Assembly (NCBI GenBank): GCA_013288685.1
Contig: JABDBM010000005.1
Coordinates: 1-64,000 of the forward strand
Direction of reading: 5' to 3'
DNA from: Bacteroidota bacterium
GTDB lineage: Bacteria > Bacteroidota > Bacteroidia > Sphingobacteriales > Sphingobacteriaceae
DNA: 64,000 nt
The position numbers and the translations under genes were made by a program. Under the pieces are notes generated by a model that had not been told where the DNA came from, made no database searches, and saw nothing but the letters and a program-made list of their open reading frames with translations. Below, one piece after another: positions 25,874 through 35,233 of the stretch; the stretch's first letter is position 1, and each line of letters opens with the position of its first letter.

Positions 25874-28800
25874 TCAGTTCTTTGTTATGTTTTGTATCAG
25901 CAATTCCGGCGCTTCGTTGTTTTTGGCGAAAATGAACAGCTTTTTGCCGCCCGCTTTTATCGCTGTAATATCACGTACTGCACCCTTAACTACAACGCCG
26001 CTGCTTTGAGGGCCAAGCGTTTTAAAACCGCCCTTGCCATCGCCCTTTAACAATAGTCCATAGCTGGCATCGTAAATTCCCACCTCCGGCTTTGATTGGT
26101 AAAAATTGCCTCCTAACAGTATATCAGGTTTCCCGTCGCCATCAAAATCTTCTATATTCAGCCCGAAAACGGTAGAGAACTGTGCTTCCACGGGCAATGG
26201 TTTTAGGGTAAACGTGCCATTTTTATTATTCATGATCACGCTGCTGCGCATTTCATAAGCATTCAATTTTAACATACCCTGCAACTTCTGCGTGCCAAAA
26301 ATATCGTTCATCGTTTGCTCTTTATATTGCCCAAATCGCAGGTATTTTTTCTTCAACATCGGGATGCTTCCCACCATATCCTGCCTTAAAACCAATGGAT
26401 ATTGCTTAGCGCCGTTATAGGTGCACACAATTTGCTCAGTGTTCCCATTGTCATCAAAATCGCCCACGTACATGCTCACCGGTTTATCCTTGCTGGCTTT
26501 AAAACGGGAGTTTAACCCGTGATTGCCCGCTACAATATCGGGGTATCCGTCCCCATCTATATCGGCTATTTGCAAGCGGTTCCACCAGCCGTTGGTATTA
26601 TCTAATCCTGCCTCGCGGGTCACCTCCTTTAAGCGCCCGCCCTCATTATGAAAAATCCGGATAGGCATATACTCTCCGCAAATCACCAGGTCAGGTTTCC
26701 CGTCTCTGTCATAGTCAAACCATTTCGCATCGGTAACCATACCCAATTCCTTTAAGCCGGGGGCTACCTTGTCAGTTACATCTGTAAAAATTCCTTTCCC
26801 GTTATTTTGTAAAATGTAACCTTTACAGGGATAACCATACTTGCCGGGCTTTAAGCGAACACCAACAAACAGGTCCTGGTCGCCATCGCCATCAAAGTCA
26901 GCCGCTGTTACGCACGAGCCGCTCTCAAACTGAAAAGAGGGGAGCACCTGTGGTGATTTGGTAAAATGCCCCTTACCATCGTTAATGTATAACCGGCTGA
27001 TGAGTTCGGTAGAATTTTCGGAGTATTGATTGCCGCCGCTGCACACGTAAAGGTCCAGGTCGCCATCACCGTCGGCATCAAAAAAAAGGCAGTCGGTATC
27101 CTCACTTGCTTTATCCTTTTCAAACAATTGTTCGTTACTTCGTTTAAAACGGCCGTCTTTGGTTTGGATGTAAAGCGCCCCCGGCTGGTCTTTTGCCCCG
27201 CAGATGTAGAAATCCTCCAGTCCGTCGCCGTTAACATCGCCTTTGGTTATTCGTGGGCCATCGGTACAGTGCATCTGGAATATCAGTCTTTCCCGGTCAA
27301 AATCGGAGTATTCGGTATTCTTGTGTACAAAGTCAATCCCGTGGTTATCCTTAGTGGCCTCCAGCAAGGTTTTAGCTGGTACAGGCTTGCTAATTATTTT
27401 TTTTGGCCATGCCGATTCACTTTGCTTAACCTTTATCATTTGATTGGGCAATACGCCTTTCAATATTTTCTGTTTACCATCGGGCCAGTTCACCACTACC
27501 GAATCGATAATTTTAACCTTACCTAAACCAAAGTTCAACCGCGTATCCATGCTCGATTCAAATCCACGCGAGGGCATCTCCTCCTGGTAGTTTAGTGTGT
27601 GATTATAGTAAACCGTTACCTGCGTTCCTACGCCAAAACGGTTTTTCCCTTCACCCTGAAGGGCCACTTTGAGGTATTTGTTTTGAGGCATCAGCCTGCG
27701 CCCATTGTTGCGGTAAATAAATGCCGGCATGTTCACGTTATTCACCACCAAATCCAATGCGCCATCGTTATTTAAGTCGCCATAAGCCGAGCCGTTCGAA
27801 AAGCTGGGCTGCCCGAGGCCCCAATCATCTGCCTTATTGGTAAAGGTAAGGTTGCCATTATTATGATAGGCGTAGTTGGGCACCGCCTGCGATGGCATGC
27901 TGTCTATCAGTTTTTTATAATTTAACCCTTTGGCGGTTATGGCGCTGCCCATCACCTCGCGGTTGGATAGGTGTTGAATATAATCCTGGTTGGTGAGATC
28001 CTTATAAATGCCGTTGGCTATAAAAATATCCTTAAACCCATCGTTATCCATATCGGTTATCAGGGCGCCCCAACTCCAGTCGGTAGCGTGTACACCCGCC
28101 AGCCGGCCTATCTCGCTAAAGGTGCCGTTACCGTTGTTAAGCTGCAGCGTGTTTCGCGTAAACTGGTGATAATAGTCGTATTTTAAATCGAGCTGGTATT
28201 TGTCCCAGTTCTCGAAAGTTGTATTTGTTTTGAGGCGAGATTCACTTTCAGGCAACATATCGGTTGTGAAAATATCCGGATGCCCATCGTTGTTGATATC
28301 GGCCAGGTCGGCCCCCATCGAAGCGTTGCTGATGCTCTTCATCTGGTCTTCCAGCTGCTCCTTAAACGTGCCGTTTTTTTGGTTGATATATAGATAATCA
28401 CGCTCAAAAAAATCATTTGACACATAAATATCGTCCCAGCCATCGCCGTTTACATCGCCTACGCTTACTCCTAAACCAAACCCTATAACGCTTCCAAAAA
28501 TACCTGCCTGCTTGCTTACATCGGTAAAATGCCCGCCATCATTCCTGAATAATTTTTGACCGCCCAATGGGTCTCTCACATTCCGTTCATTGGCTTGTAA
28601 ATTAAAGCTGCCTATGGCCTTAAACGAATTACTAAGGATAAAAAGGTCCAAATCGCCATCGTGGTCATAATCAAAAAACACAGCATGTGTTGAATAGCCG
28701 TTTACCCCGATGCCGTATTCCTTAGCCCTTTCGGTAAAAGTAAGATCGCCGTTATTTATGTATAATTCATTCTGTTTATGATCGCCTTTAATATCGCCGC

Positions 28801-29197
28801 TGTTGCAAACATAAATATCCAGCAGACCATCGCCGTTCACATCCGCCATGGTAACGCCGGTTGACCATTTGCCTAATTTATTGATACCCGATTTCTCGGT
28901 AATATCCTCAAACTGAAAGTTGCCCTTGTTGAGATAAAGGCGGCTTGGCACCATATTTCCCACCAAAAAAATATCGGGCAGCCCATCATTATTGATATCC
29001 CCTATGGCTACTCCGCCGCCGTTGTAGAAATTGCGATAAGTAAAAATATTGAAGTCATTATTGTACGATAACTGGTTGATAAAATCAATATTGGTTTTAT
29101 CGGCACTTAACAATTCAAACAGCTTGTTCCCGGCGTCCGGCTTTGGGTGCCGGCAACCGCCTATAACCAATAACAGCAGTACTAAACAATAACGCAT
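25874..29197 (-). CDS. VCBS/FG-GAP repeat lipoprotein with ASPIC/UnbV domain (copy A)
   Basis: The 1107-residue product has a lipobox VIGGC (Cys15), so it is probably surface lipid-anchored. Many FG-GAP/VCBS calcium-type loops (GDINNDGLPDIF, ADVNGDGLLDIYV, ADFDGDGDQDLFVG) form two beta-propeller-like regions, about residues 55-470 and 645-1080. An ASPIC/UnbV domain (about 510-595, NRFGVGTQVTVYYN, LNFGLG, VNWPDGKQ) lies between. The function of such PUL-encoded proteins is unproven; glycan or protein binding is likely. It is highly similar to copy B, also at DNA level. The frame is open to 29527, but the ATG at 29197 starts the lipoprotein signal and the extension lies in a repeat. Confidence 0.88.
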   Translation of the reverse strand: MRYCLVLLLLVIGGCRHPKPDAGNKLFELLSADKTNIDFINQLSYNNDFNIFTYRNFYNGGGVAIGDINNDGLPDIFLVGNMVPSRLYLNKGNFQFEDITEKSGINKLGKWSTGVTMADVNGDGLLDIYVCNSGDIKGDHKQNELYINNGDLTFTERAKEYGIGVNGYSTHAVFFDYDHDGDLDLFILSNSFKAIGSFNLQANERNVRDPLGGQKLFRNDGGHFTDVSKQAGIFGSVIGFGLGVSVGDVNGDGWDDIYVSNDFFERDYLYINQKNGTFKEQLEDQMKSISNASMGADLADINNDGHPDIFTTDMLPESESRLKTNTTFENWDKYQLDLKYDYYHQFTRNTLQLNNGNGTFSEIGRLAGVHATDWSWGALITDMDNDGFKDIFIANGIYKDLTNQDYIQHLSNREVMGSAITAKGLNYKKLIDSMPSQAVPNYAYHNNGNLTFTNKADDWGLGQPSFSNGSAYGDLNNDGALDLVVNNVNMPAFIYRNNGRRLMPQNKYLKVALQGEGKNRFGVGTQVTVYYNHTLNYQEEMPSRGFESSMDTRLNFGLGKVKIIDSVVVNWPDGKQKILKGVLPNQMIKVKQSESAWPKKIISKPVPAKTLLEATKDNHGIDFVHKNTEYSDFDRERLIFQMHCTDGPRITKGDVNGDGLEDFYICGAKDQPGALYIQTKDGRFKRSNEQLFEKDKASEDTDCLFFDADGDGDLDLYVCSGGNQYSENSTELISRLYINDGKGHFTKSPQVLPSFQFESGSCVTAADFDGDGDQDLFVGVRLKPGKYGYPCKGYILQNNGKGIFTDVTDKVAPGLKELGMVTDAKWFDYDRDGKPDLVICGEYMPIRIFHNEGGRLKEVTREAGLDNTNGWWNRLQIADIDGDGYPDIVAGNHGLNSRFKASKDKPVSMYVGDFDDNGNTEQIVCTYNGAKQYPLVLRQDMVGSIPMLKKKYLRFGQYKEQTMNDIFGTQKLQGMLKLNAYEMRSSVIMNNKNGTFTLKPLPVEAQFSTVFGLNIEDFDGDGKPDILLGGNFYQSKPEVGIYDASYGLLLKGDGKGGFKTLGPQSSGVVVKGAVRDITAIKAGGKKLFIFAKNNEAPELLIQNITKN

Positions 29198-29237
29198 TTT
29201 ACCAGCAAGGGAATTGTTCTTAAAAAGACTGATAACT

Positions 29238-29442
29238 GCGAGATAGCTACGGGTTTGAAACTTTGAGTTTCCGAAACCTTGCAAAAAGCGTTGGGATGTG
29301 CGATCCCTTCCCTGGAGAAGGAGGAGGAAGCGGTTCGAAAGTTTGCTAAACCCCACCCTACACCCGCCCAAAGGCGGGAATCGCACGTGCCTCTGTGCTC
29401 GAAAAAGCATGTTTCGGACGCTCGAGGTTTGAAACCTATCGC
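29238..29442. repeat. MITE-like element with imperfect inverted repeats
   Basis: The left end GCGAGATAGCTACGGGTTTG and the complement of the right end (GCGATAGGTTTCAAACCTCG) match, and the match continues inward: CCGAAAC...TGC, AAAAAGCG versus TTTTTCGAG, then GTGCGATCCC versus GTGCGATTCCC. The centre is G/C-rich (CACCCTACACCCGCCCAAAG). No transposase is encoded. It fills the space between the small lipoprotein gene and VCBS copy A inside the PUL. Confidence 0.6.
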
Positions 29443-29483
29443 TATGAAAAAATCTATCATAAATCGCTAAAAGATATCTCATG

Positions 29484-30059
29484 TTATTTAGTCGCCTTAT
29501 CATTTGCCAGCAAATCGGTGTAATCAACCTTTACATGCGCCTCATCGTACTTTCCGATGATAATCCGCCGGTTCCCATCCACCTTTACATAGATGGTTCC
29601 TTTGAGCGAATCCTTCATGGTAATAAAATCGGTTCCCTTATACCATTTTTTAAACAGGCTTAACACGTCCAATTGCAGGCTATCGGCATACAGCCGTTTA
29701 TTCCATGGGGCAAATGCATCATAACCAAACATTGCCCTCATTTTGTATACCTTATCGTGCTGAAATGCAGGGAAGAAATTCATCGACGCCGGATACTTTA
29801 GCTCGTTATTCAGTTTATATAAAACGGTCATGCTATTAGCCCCATCAACAAAGAGCCCTTTTTTATTCATGGCCCAGCAATAGGTATAAAACTCCTTTTG
29901 GGTCATCCCAAACTTTATCCCCATAAATAAACTGTCCTTGTGTACACCGCTCGAAAGTTCATTTTTAACCATCTTATCGTACTTGCTATTATCCGAATTA
30001 CAGGAATATACAGCAGTAATTACTACCACAAAAGTCAACCATTTAAAACATCTCATCAT
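29484..30059 (-). CDS. Small lipoprotein between the two VCBS genes, unknown function
   Basis: The 191-residue product has a lipobox VYSC (Cys20). I do not recognise a family. The mature part is alpha/beta with DSLFMGIKFGMTQKEFYTYC, a segment type seen in other small Bacteroidetes lipoproteins that begin with a GMT-helix, and an LKGTIYVKVDGNRRIIIGKYDE strand pair split over two turns. It begins 10 bases after the VCBS copy B stop, so the two are co-transcribed. The ATG at 30059 is used since the first frame codon is GTG. The role is unknown. Confidence 0.75.
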   Translation of the reverse strand: MMRCFKWLTFVVVITAVYSCNSDNSKYDKMVKNELSSGVHKDSLFMGIKFGMTQKEFYTYCWAMNKKGLFVDGANSMTVLYKLNNELKYPASMNFFPAFQHDKVYKMRAMFGYDAFAPWNKRLYADSLQLDVLSLFKKWYKGTDFITMKDSLKGTIYVKVDGNRRIIIGKYDEAHVKVDYTDLLANDKATK

Positions 30060-30069
30060 TATCACTACC

Positions 30070-33000
30070 CTATTTAAAACTTAATATTTCTGTTTTATCA
30101 TTATTTTTTGCGAAAACCAGCAGCTTCTTTTTGCCCGCCTTAATCTCTGCAATATCGCGCACAGCGCCCTTCACCATTACGCCACTGCCTTGCGGGCTAA
30201 CGGATTTAAAGCCGCCCTTCCCATCGCCTTTAAGCAGCAATCCATAACTGGCATCGTAAATCCCCACTTCGGGTTTCGATTGATAAAAGTTGCCACCAAG
30301 TAGTATATCCGGTTTCCCATCGCCATCAAAATCCCTTATATCCAGGCCAAAAACGGGCGAAAACTGTGCTTCTACCGGCAAGGGTTTTAAGGTAAATTTG
30401 CCGTTGCGGTTGTTCATGATCACACTGCTCCGCATTTCATAGGCATTCAATTTTAACATGCCCTGTAACTTCCCGGCCCCGAAAATATCTTCCATTGTTT
30501 GTTCCTTGTATTGTTCGTAGCGCAGGTATTTCTTTTTCAGGTAGGGAATGCTTGCCACCATATCCTGTCTTAATACCAATGGGTATTGTTTGGCGCCGTT
30601 GTAGGTACATACAATTTGCTCGGTGTTACCGTTTTCATCAAAATCGCCCACGTACATGCTTACCGGTTTATCCAGACTTGCCTTAAACCGGGAGTTTAAC
30701 CCGTGATTGCCGGCTACGATATCCGGATAACCGTCGCCATCAATATCAGCTATCTGCAACCGGTTCCACCAGCCGTTGGTGTTATCCAATCCGGCCTCGT
30801 GGGTTACTTCCTTTAAGCGACCACCCTCGTTATGAAATATCCGGATGGGCATATACTCGCCGCAGATTACTAAATCCGGCTTTCCATCTCTGTCATAATC
30901 AAACCATTTGGCATCGGTTACCATGCCCAGTTCATTTAAGCCAGGGGCCACTTGAGCGGTTACATCTGTAAAAACCCCCTTGCCGTTGTTTTGTAAAATA
31001 TAACCTTTACATGGATAGCCATACTTGCCTGGCTTTAAGCGTACGCCAACAAACAGGTCCTGGTCGCCATCGCCATCAAAATCGGCAGCGGTTACGCACG
31101 AGCTGCTCTCAAACTGAAACGAGGGTAGTACCTGTGGTGATTTGGTAAAATGCCCCTTACCATCGTTGATGTATAAACGGCTGATGAGTTCGGTGGAGTT
31201 TTCGGAATATTGACTGCCGCCGCTGCAAACGTAAAGGTCCAGGTCGCCATCGCCATCGGCATCAAAAAAAAGGCAGTCGGTATCCTCGCTGTCTTTATCC
31301 TTTTCAAACAATTGTTCGTTGCTGCGTTTAAAGCGGCCATCCTTAGTCTGGATGTATAGCGCTCCGGGCTGCCCCTTTGCTCCGCAGATGTAAAAATCCT
31401 CCAGCCCGTCGCCGTTTACATCGCCTTTGGCAATGCGCGGACCATCGGTACAGTGCATCTGGAAGATCAGCCGCTCCCGGTCGAAATCCGAAAAACCATC
31501 ACTCTTATGCTCAAAATCTATCCCGTGATTATCAGCACTCGGTTCAAACAGGGTTTTGTCCGGGGCCCGGACATTGTTCAACTTCTTCGGCAACATGGAT
31601 TCACTTTGCTTTACCGTTATCATTTGATTGGGAAGCACATTTTTCAATATCTTTTGTTTGCCATCGGGCCAGTTTACTATTACCGAATCTATGATCCTGG
31701 TTTTACCGAGACCGAAATTTAAACGGGTATCCACGCTTGACTCAAATCCCCGCGAGGGAATTTGCTCCTGGTAACTTAGGGTATGATTATAGTAAACCGT
31801 TACCTGTGAGCCTACCCCAAAACGATTTTTGCCCTCGCCTACCAAGGCCACTTTAAGGTATTTATTTTGAGGCAATAGTTTCGGGCTGTTGTTACGATAC
31901 ACAAATGCCGGCATGTTCACGTTGTTCACTACCAGGTCGAGCGCACCGTCGTTATTTAAATCGCCATAAGCCGAACCGTTCGAAAAACTGGGTTCGGCCA
32001 AACCCCAGTCTGCTGCTTTGTTGCTAAAGGTGAGGTTACCATTATTGTGAAATGCGTAATTGGACAAAGGCTGCGAAGGCATTTTATCGATCAGCTTACG
32101 GATGACATTTTTTTGAGTACCTATCATTTTTCTAACCTCGGTTGGATTAGCTGTAAACTGGATATAATCCTGGTCGGTTAAATCCTTGTAAATACCGTTA
32201 CTCACAAAAATGTCCTTAAACCCGTCGTTATCCAGGTCGGTAATTAAGGCGCCCCAGCTCCAATCGGTGGCTTGCACACCCGCCATCCGGCCAATCTCGC
32301 TAAAGTTTGTTTGGCCTCCATTGGCATTTTTACCCGGTGCCGCACCCTGGTTCAGTTGCAGAACATTGCGTAAAAACTGTTGGTAATAACCATTTTTAAG
32401 GTCAGATTGATATTTGTCCCAATTTTCAAACGCTGTTTTGGTTTTTACCCTACCCTCCAACTCGGGCAACATATCGGTAACATAAATATCTGGCTTGCCG
32501 TCGTTATTAATGTCGGCGATATCTGCGCCCATCGAGTTTTGGCTTAGTTCGCGGATAGCATCCGGCAGGCATTCTTTAAAAGTTCCGTCTTTATTATTGA
32601 GGTATAAATAATCACGCTCAAAAAAATCATTTGACACATAAATATCGTCCCAGCCATCGCCGTTAACATCGGCAATGGTAACACCAAGCCCAAAACCTAT
32701 TTTACTGCTTAAAATACCGGCTTGCTGTGTTACATCAGTAAAATGTCCGCCATCGTTTCGATACAGTTTGTTTCCGCCAAGCGGATCGGGAGTATTGCGC
32801 TGGTCTTTAATCAAATCATAGTTACCAACCGACCTAAATGAATTATTGAGAAGATAACAGTCCAAATCACCGTCGTGATCGTAATCGAAGAAAACGGCCT
32901 GGGTACATAGGCCCTTATTGTTGAGGCCATATTTTTCGGCCTCCTCGGTAAACGTAAGGTTACCATTATTAATAAACAATTGGTTACTACGGTTTTTGCC

Positions 33001-33468
33001 CGAAAAATCTCCGGATTTGCATATATAAATATCCAGCAGGCCATCGCCATTCACGTCTGCAAAGGTTACCCCTGTTGACCATACGCCGGCCGATGAAAGC
33101 CCCGCCTTTTCTGTGATGTCTTCAAATTGAAAGTTTCCCTTGTTGAGATATAACCTGTTTGATTGCTGGTTACCGCAAAAGAATATATCGGGTAACCCGT
33201 CATTGTTAATATCGCCAATAGCCACACCGCCTCCGTTGTAAAAGTTGCGGTAGGTATAAACGTTCAGTTGTTCGGTATAATCCACATTGTTGGCAAAAGT
33301 TACGCCTGTAGCCGATGCCGGTAATGATGAAAAAAGCAGGTTATCCTGTTTACCTGAGTTTGCCCCTGTTTTACAAGACGTTACCATCATCAGTATGCAA
33401 AAAAGTATGCCTGCGAAATACCTGGTAAAATCAAAAAATAAAAATGCATTGGCGCAGGGGTATCTCAT
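30070..33468 (-). CDS. VCBS/FG-GAP repeat lipoprotein with ASPIC/UnbV domain (copy B)
   Basis: The 1132-residue paralogue of copy A has the same order: lipoprotein signal (VTSC, Cys32), first VCBS propeller region, ASPIC/UnbV domain around residues 535-615, second VCBS region from about 675 to 1105. Long stretches of the C-terminal half are identical to copy A. Differences cluster in the N-terminal propeller, for example a Gly/Asn-rich insertion AAPGKNANGGQ. The ATG at 33468 is chosen because it opens the signal peptide; the frame is open 22 codons further. It is the first gene after susD, separated by a hairpin. Confidence 0.88.
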   Translation of the reverse strand: MRYPCANAFLFFDFTRYFAGILFCILMMVTSCKTGANSGKQDNLLFSSLPASATGVTFANNVDYTEQLNVYTYRNFYNGGGVAIGDINNDGLPDIFFCGNQQSNRLYLNKGNFQFEDITEKAGLSSAGVWSTGVTFADVNGDGLLDIYICKSGDFSGKNRSNQLFINNGNLTFTEEAEKYGLNNKGLCTQAVFFDYDHDGDLDCYLLNNSFRSVGNYDLIKDQRNTPDPLGGNKLYRNDGGHFTDVTQQAGILSSKIGFGLGVTIADVNGDGWDDIYVSNDFFERDYLYLNNKDGTFKECLPDAIRELSQNSMGADIADINNDGKPDIYVTDMLPELEGRVKTKTAFENWDKYQSDLKNGYYQQFLRNVLQLNQGAAPGKNANGGQTNFSEIGRMAGVQATDWSWGALITDLDNDGFKDIFVSNGIYKDLTDQDYIQFTANPTEVRKMIGTQKNVIRKLIDKMPSQPLSNYAFHNNGNLTFSNKAADWGLAEPSFSNGSAYGDLNNDGALDLVVNNVNMPAFVYRNNSPKLLPQNKYLKVALVGEGKNRFGVGSQVTVYYNHTLSYQEQIPSRGFESSVDTRLNFGLGKTRIIDSVIVNWPDGKQKILKNVLPNQMITVKQSESMLPKKLNNVRAPDKTLFEPSADNHGIDFEHKSDGFSDFDRERLIFQMHCTDGPRIAKGDVNGDGLEDFYICGAKGQPGALYIQTKDGRFKRSNEQLFEKDKDSEDTDCLFFDADGDGDLDLYVCSGGSQYSENSTELISRLYINDGKGHFTKSPQVLPSFQFESSSCVTAADFDGDGDQDLFVGVRLKPGKYGYPCKGYILQNNGKGVFTDVTAQVAPGLNELGMVTDAKWFDYDRDGKPDLVICGEYMPIRIFHNEGGRLKEVTHEAGLDNTNGWWNRLQIADIDGDGYPDIVAGNHGLNSRFKASLDKPVSMYVGDFDENGNTEQIVCTYNGAKQYPLVLRQDMVASIPYLKKKYLRYEQYKEQTMEDIFGAGKLQGMLKLNAYEMRSSVIMNNRNGKFTLKPLPVEAQFSPVFGLDIRDFDGDGKPDILLGGNFYQSKPEVGIYDASYGLLLKGDGKGGFKSVSPQGSGVMVKGAVRDIAEIKAGKKKLLVFAKNNDKTEILSFK

Positions 33469-33525
33469 TTTTAGTAGTATCAGTAATTCGGCAGCAAATA
33501 AAATGCGGCGTTGTATAAGTATAAA

Positions 33526-33553
33526 GGAAGGCAAGCAATAAAGCCTGCCTTCC
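33526..33553 (-). terminator. Hairpin between susD and VCBS copy B
   Basis: GGAAGGCAAGC (33526-33536) pairs with GCCTGCCTTCC (33543-33553) with one mismatch and a 6-base loop. On the minus strand it is followed only by TTTAT, so partial termination or mRNA stabilisation after susD is more likely than full termination. Confidence 0.5.
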
Positions 33554-33587
33554 GTAAAATTGGATTCATTAAACCAGGGTTAGTGGC

Positions 33588-35204
33588 TTAATTATACCCC
33601 GGGTTTTGTTTAAGATTTGGATTTGCATTAATTTGAGTGGCCGGTACCGGGAATATATTTACGTGCGTATCCGGATCGGCATCGTGGAAGCGGTATTTAT
33701 CGTTATACACACCAAAGCGTATCATATCCTGCCTTCTGTAACTTTCGGCAAACATTTCTCTGCCGCGTTCGGCTAAGAAAGTTGCTGCAGTTAAACTGGC
33801 AAACGGCGTAACCCCACCATGTACTGTACGTATTTGGTTAACCAATGCCAACGTAACCGGATCGTTCCAATTGCCACTTTTGCGGGCCACTAATTCAGCC
33901 TTCATCAGTAGGATATCGGCGTAGCGGTAAATGGCCAAATCGTTATCAATGGCAGCTTGCATACCCTTGTAAAACTGCCATTTACCAATACGAGCGCCAG
34001 CTTGTCTCCAGGCATTTGGCTGCAGCTCATTAATATATGGCGTAAAGGTAATGGCGGGTCCATCCGGATCGGTAGCATCGGCACCGCCATCAAGCAACGG
34101 GCTTATACCATCAGCACGATATTGAGGGCCAACTAAAAAGTTGTTTAACATCCGTTTATCCAACGTACCTGTAGTTGGTGTGCCCTTAGGGTCAAGACCA
34201 ACAACGGTTCCCTGTGGCCCCGGGTTTTGTGCCGGATCGATATAGGATTGATAAAACTCCTGTACGGAGGCAAAACCATTCCAAGGCTGCGCATTCATTT
34301 GATAAGTATCCTGGCTTTGCAGGTGCAAGGTAGTCATCGGGATATTAAAATTAGCTGCATGCACCGCGTCAAACGGTATGGCCCAGATAGATTCAGTAGA
34401 ACCGATGTTATTACGTGAAAAATTGTCGGCGTAATTTCCCATCAGCGAATATTTGCCCGAGTTGATAATAACATCACAGGCGGCAATAGCTTTATCGTAT
34501 TGCTGTGTACCGGTATAAACCTGGGCATTTAAATACAATTTAGCCAAAGTAGCCTCGGCGACATAATAGGTAACACGACCGTAGTAAGGGCCATCGCCTG
34601 TGCCGATTTTTGGCAATGCCTCTATATTGGCTAATAACTCCTTTTCAACAAAGGCATACACATCGGCACGGTTACTGGTTGCAGGTGGAGCAGTGTTGGA
34701 GAAATCAGTACTCAGCGGTACATTGCCAAACAGATCCAATAACCAGTAGTAATAAATAGCACGTAAACATTTTAACTCCGAAACATAGGCCGCTGCCTTT
34801 GGCGATTTACTGGCAGCCAGCGCAACCAACAGCTTGTTACAGGTAGTAACCCCGTTAAAGCCAAAGTTCCATGCGCCATTTGGCCGGGTATCCTGACTGG
34901 TGGTGGTATGGGTTTTTAACCTAACCCAATGGCCGCCGTCGCCCCAGTCGGCACCGCGTGTTGGCACTACTATCTCGTCGGTAGTTACCTCGTTTAAGTC
35001 AAAGAATGGATTATTTGGCCCGTTATAGTTACTAAAAATGGGTGAGTAGGCTGCACCAACGGCTGCAGCTAACTGCCTGTCGGTTTGGTAAAAATTATCT
35101 TCTGTTACCTGGTCATAAAGTAATGATTTTTCATCAAGCTTGGTGCACGATGCTGTTATTAGCAAAATGCCAAACAGCGTATATTTTTTAAATGATAGTT
35201 TCAT
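33588..35204 (-). CDS. SusD/RagB family outer-membrane glycan-binding lipoprotein
   Basis: The 538-residue product has lipobox LITASC (Cys20). It shows the SusD N-terminal region with TPR helices (AAVGAAYSPIF, YVSELKCLRAIYYYWLLDLFG, LFGNVPLSTDFS) and the C-terminal RagB part ending NPNLKQNPGYN. It forms a lid on the SusC channel encoded 29 bases upstream and captures oligosaccharides. Specificity is not readable, but a downstream GH127 points to arabinose-containing glycans. Confidence 0.95.
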   Translation of the reverse strand: MKLSFKKYTLFGILLITASCTKLDEKSLLYDQVTEDNFYQTDRQLAAAVGAAYSPIFSNYNGPNNPFFDLNEVTTDEIVVPTRGADWGDGGHWVRLKTHTTTSQDTRPNGAWNFGFNGVTTCNKLLVALAASKSPKAAAYVSELKCLRAIYYYWLLDLFGNVPLSTDFSNTAPPATSNRADVYAFVEKELLANIEALPKIGTGDGPYYGRVTYYVAEATLAKLYLNAQVYTGTQQYDKAIAACDVIINSGKYSLMGNYADNFSRNNIGSTESIWAIPFDAVHAANFNIPMTTLHLQSQDTYQMNAQPWNGFASVQEFYQSYIDPAQNPGPQGTVVGLDPKGTPTTGTLDKRMLNNFLVGPQYRADGISPLLDGGADATDPDGPAITFTPYINELQPNAWRQAGARIGKWQFYKGMQAAIDNDLAIYRYADILLMKAELVARKSGNWNDPVTLALVNQIRTVHGGVTPFASLTAATFLAERGREMFAESYRRQDMIRFGVYNDKYRFHDADPDTHVNIFPVPATQINANPNLKQNPGYN

Positions 35205-35233
35205 AATTGAAAGTGTTGCTGTTAAAATTTTAA

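Noticed and set aside
29198-29527. N-terminal extension of 110 codons of VCBS copy A
   Set aside because: The extension runs through the MITE-like repeat; the lipoprotein signal begins at 29197.
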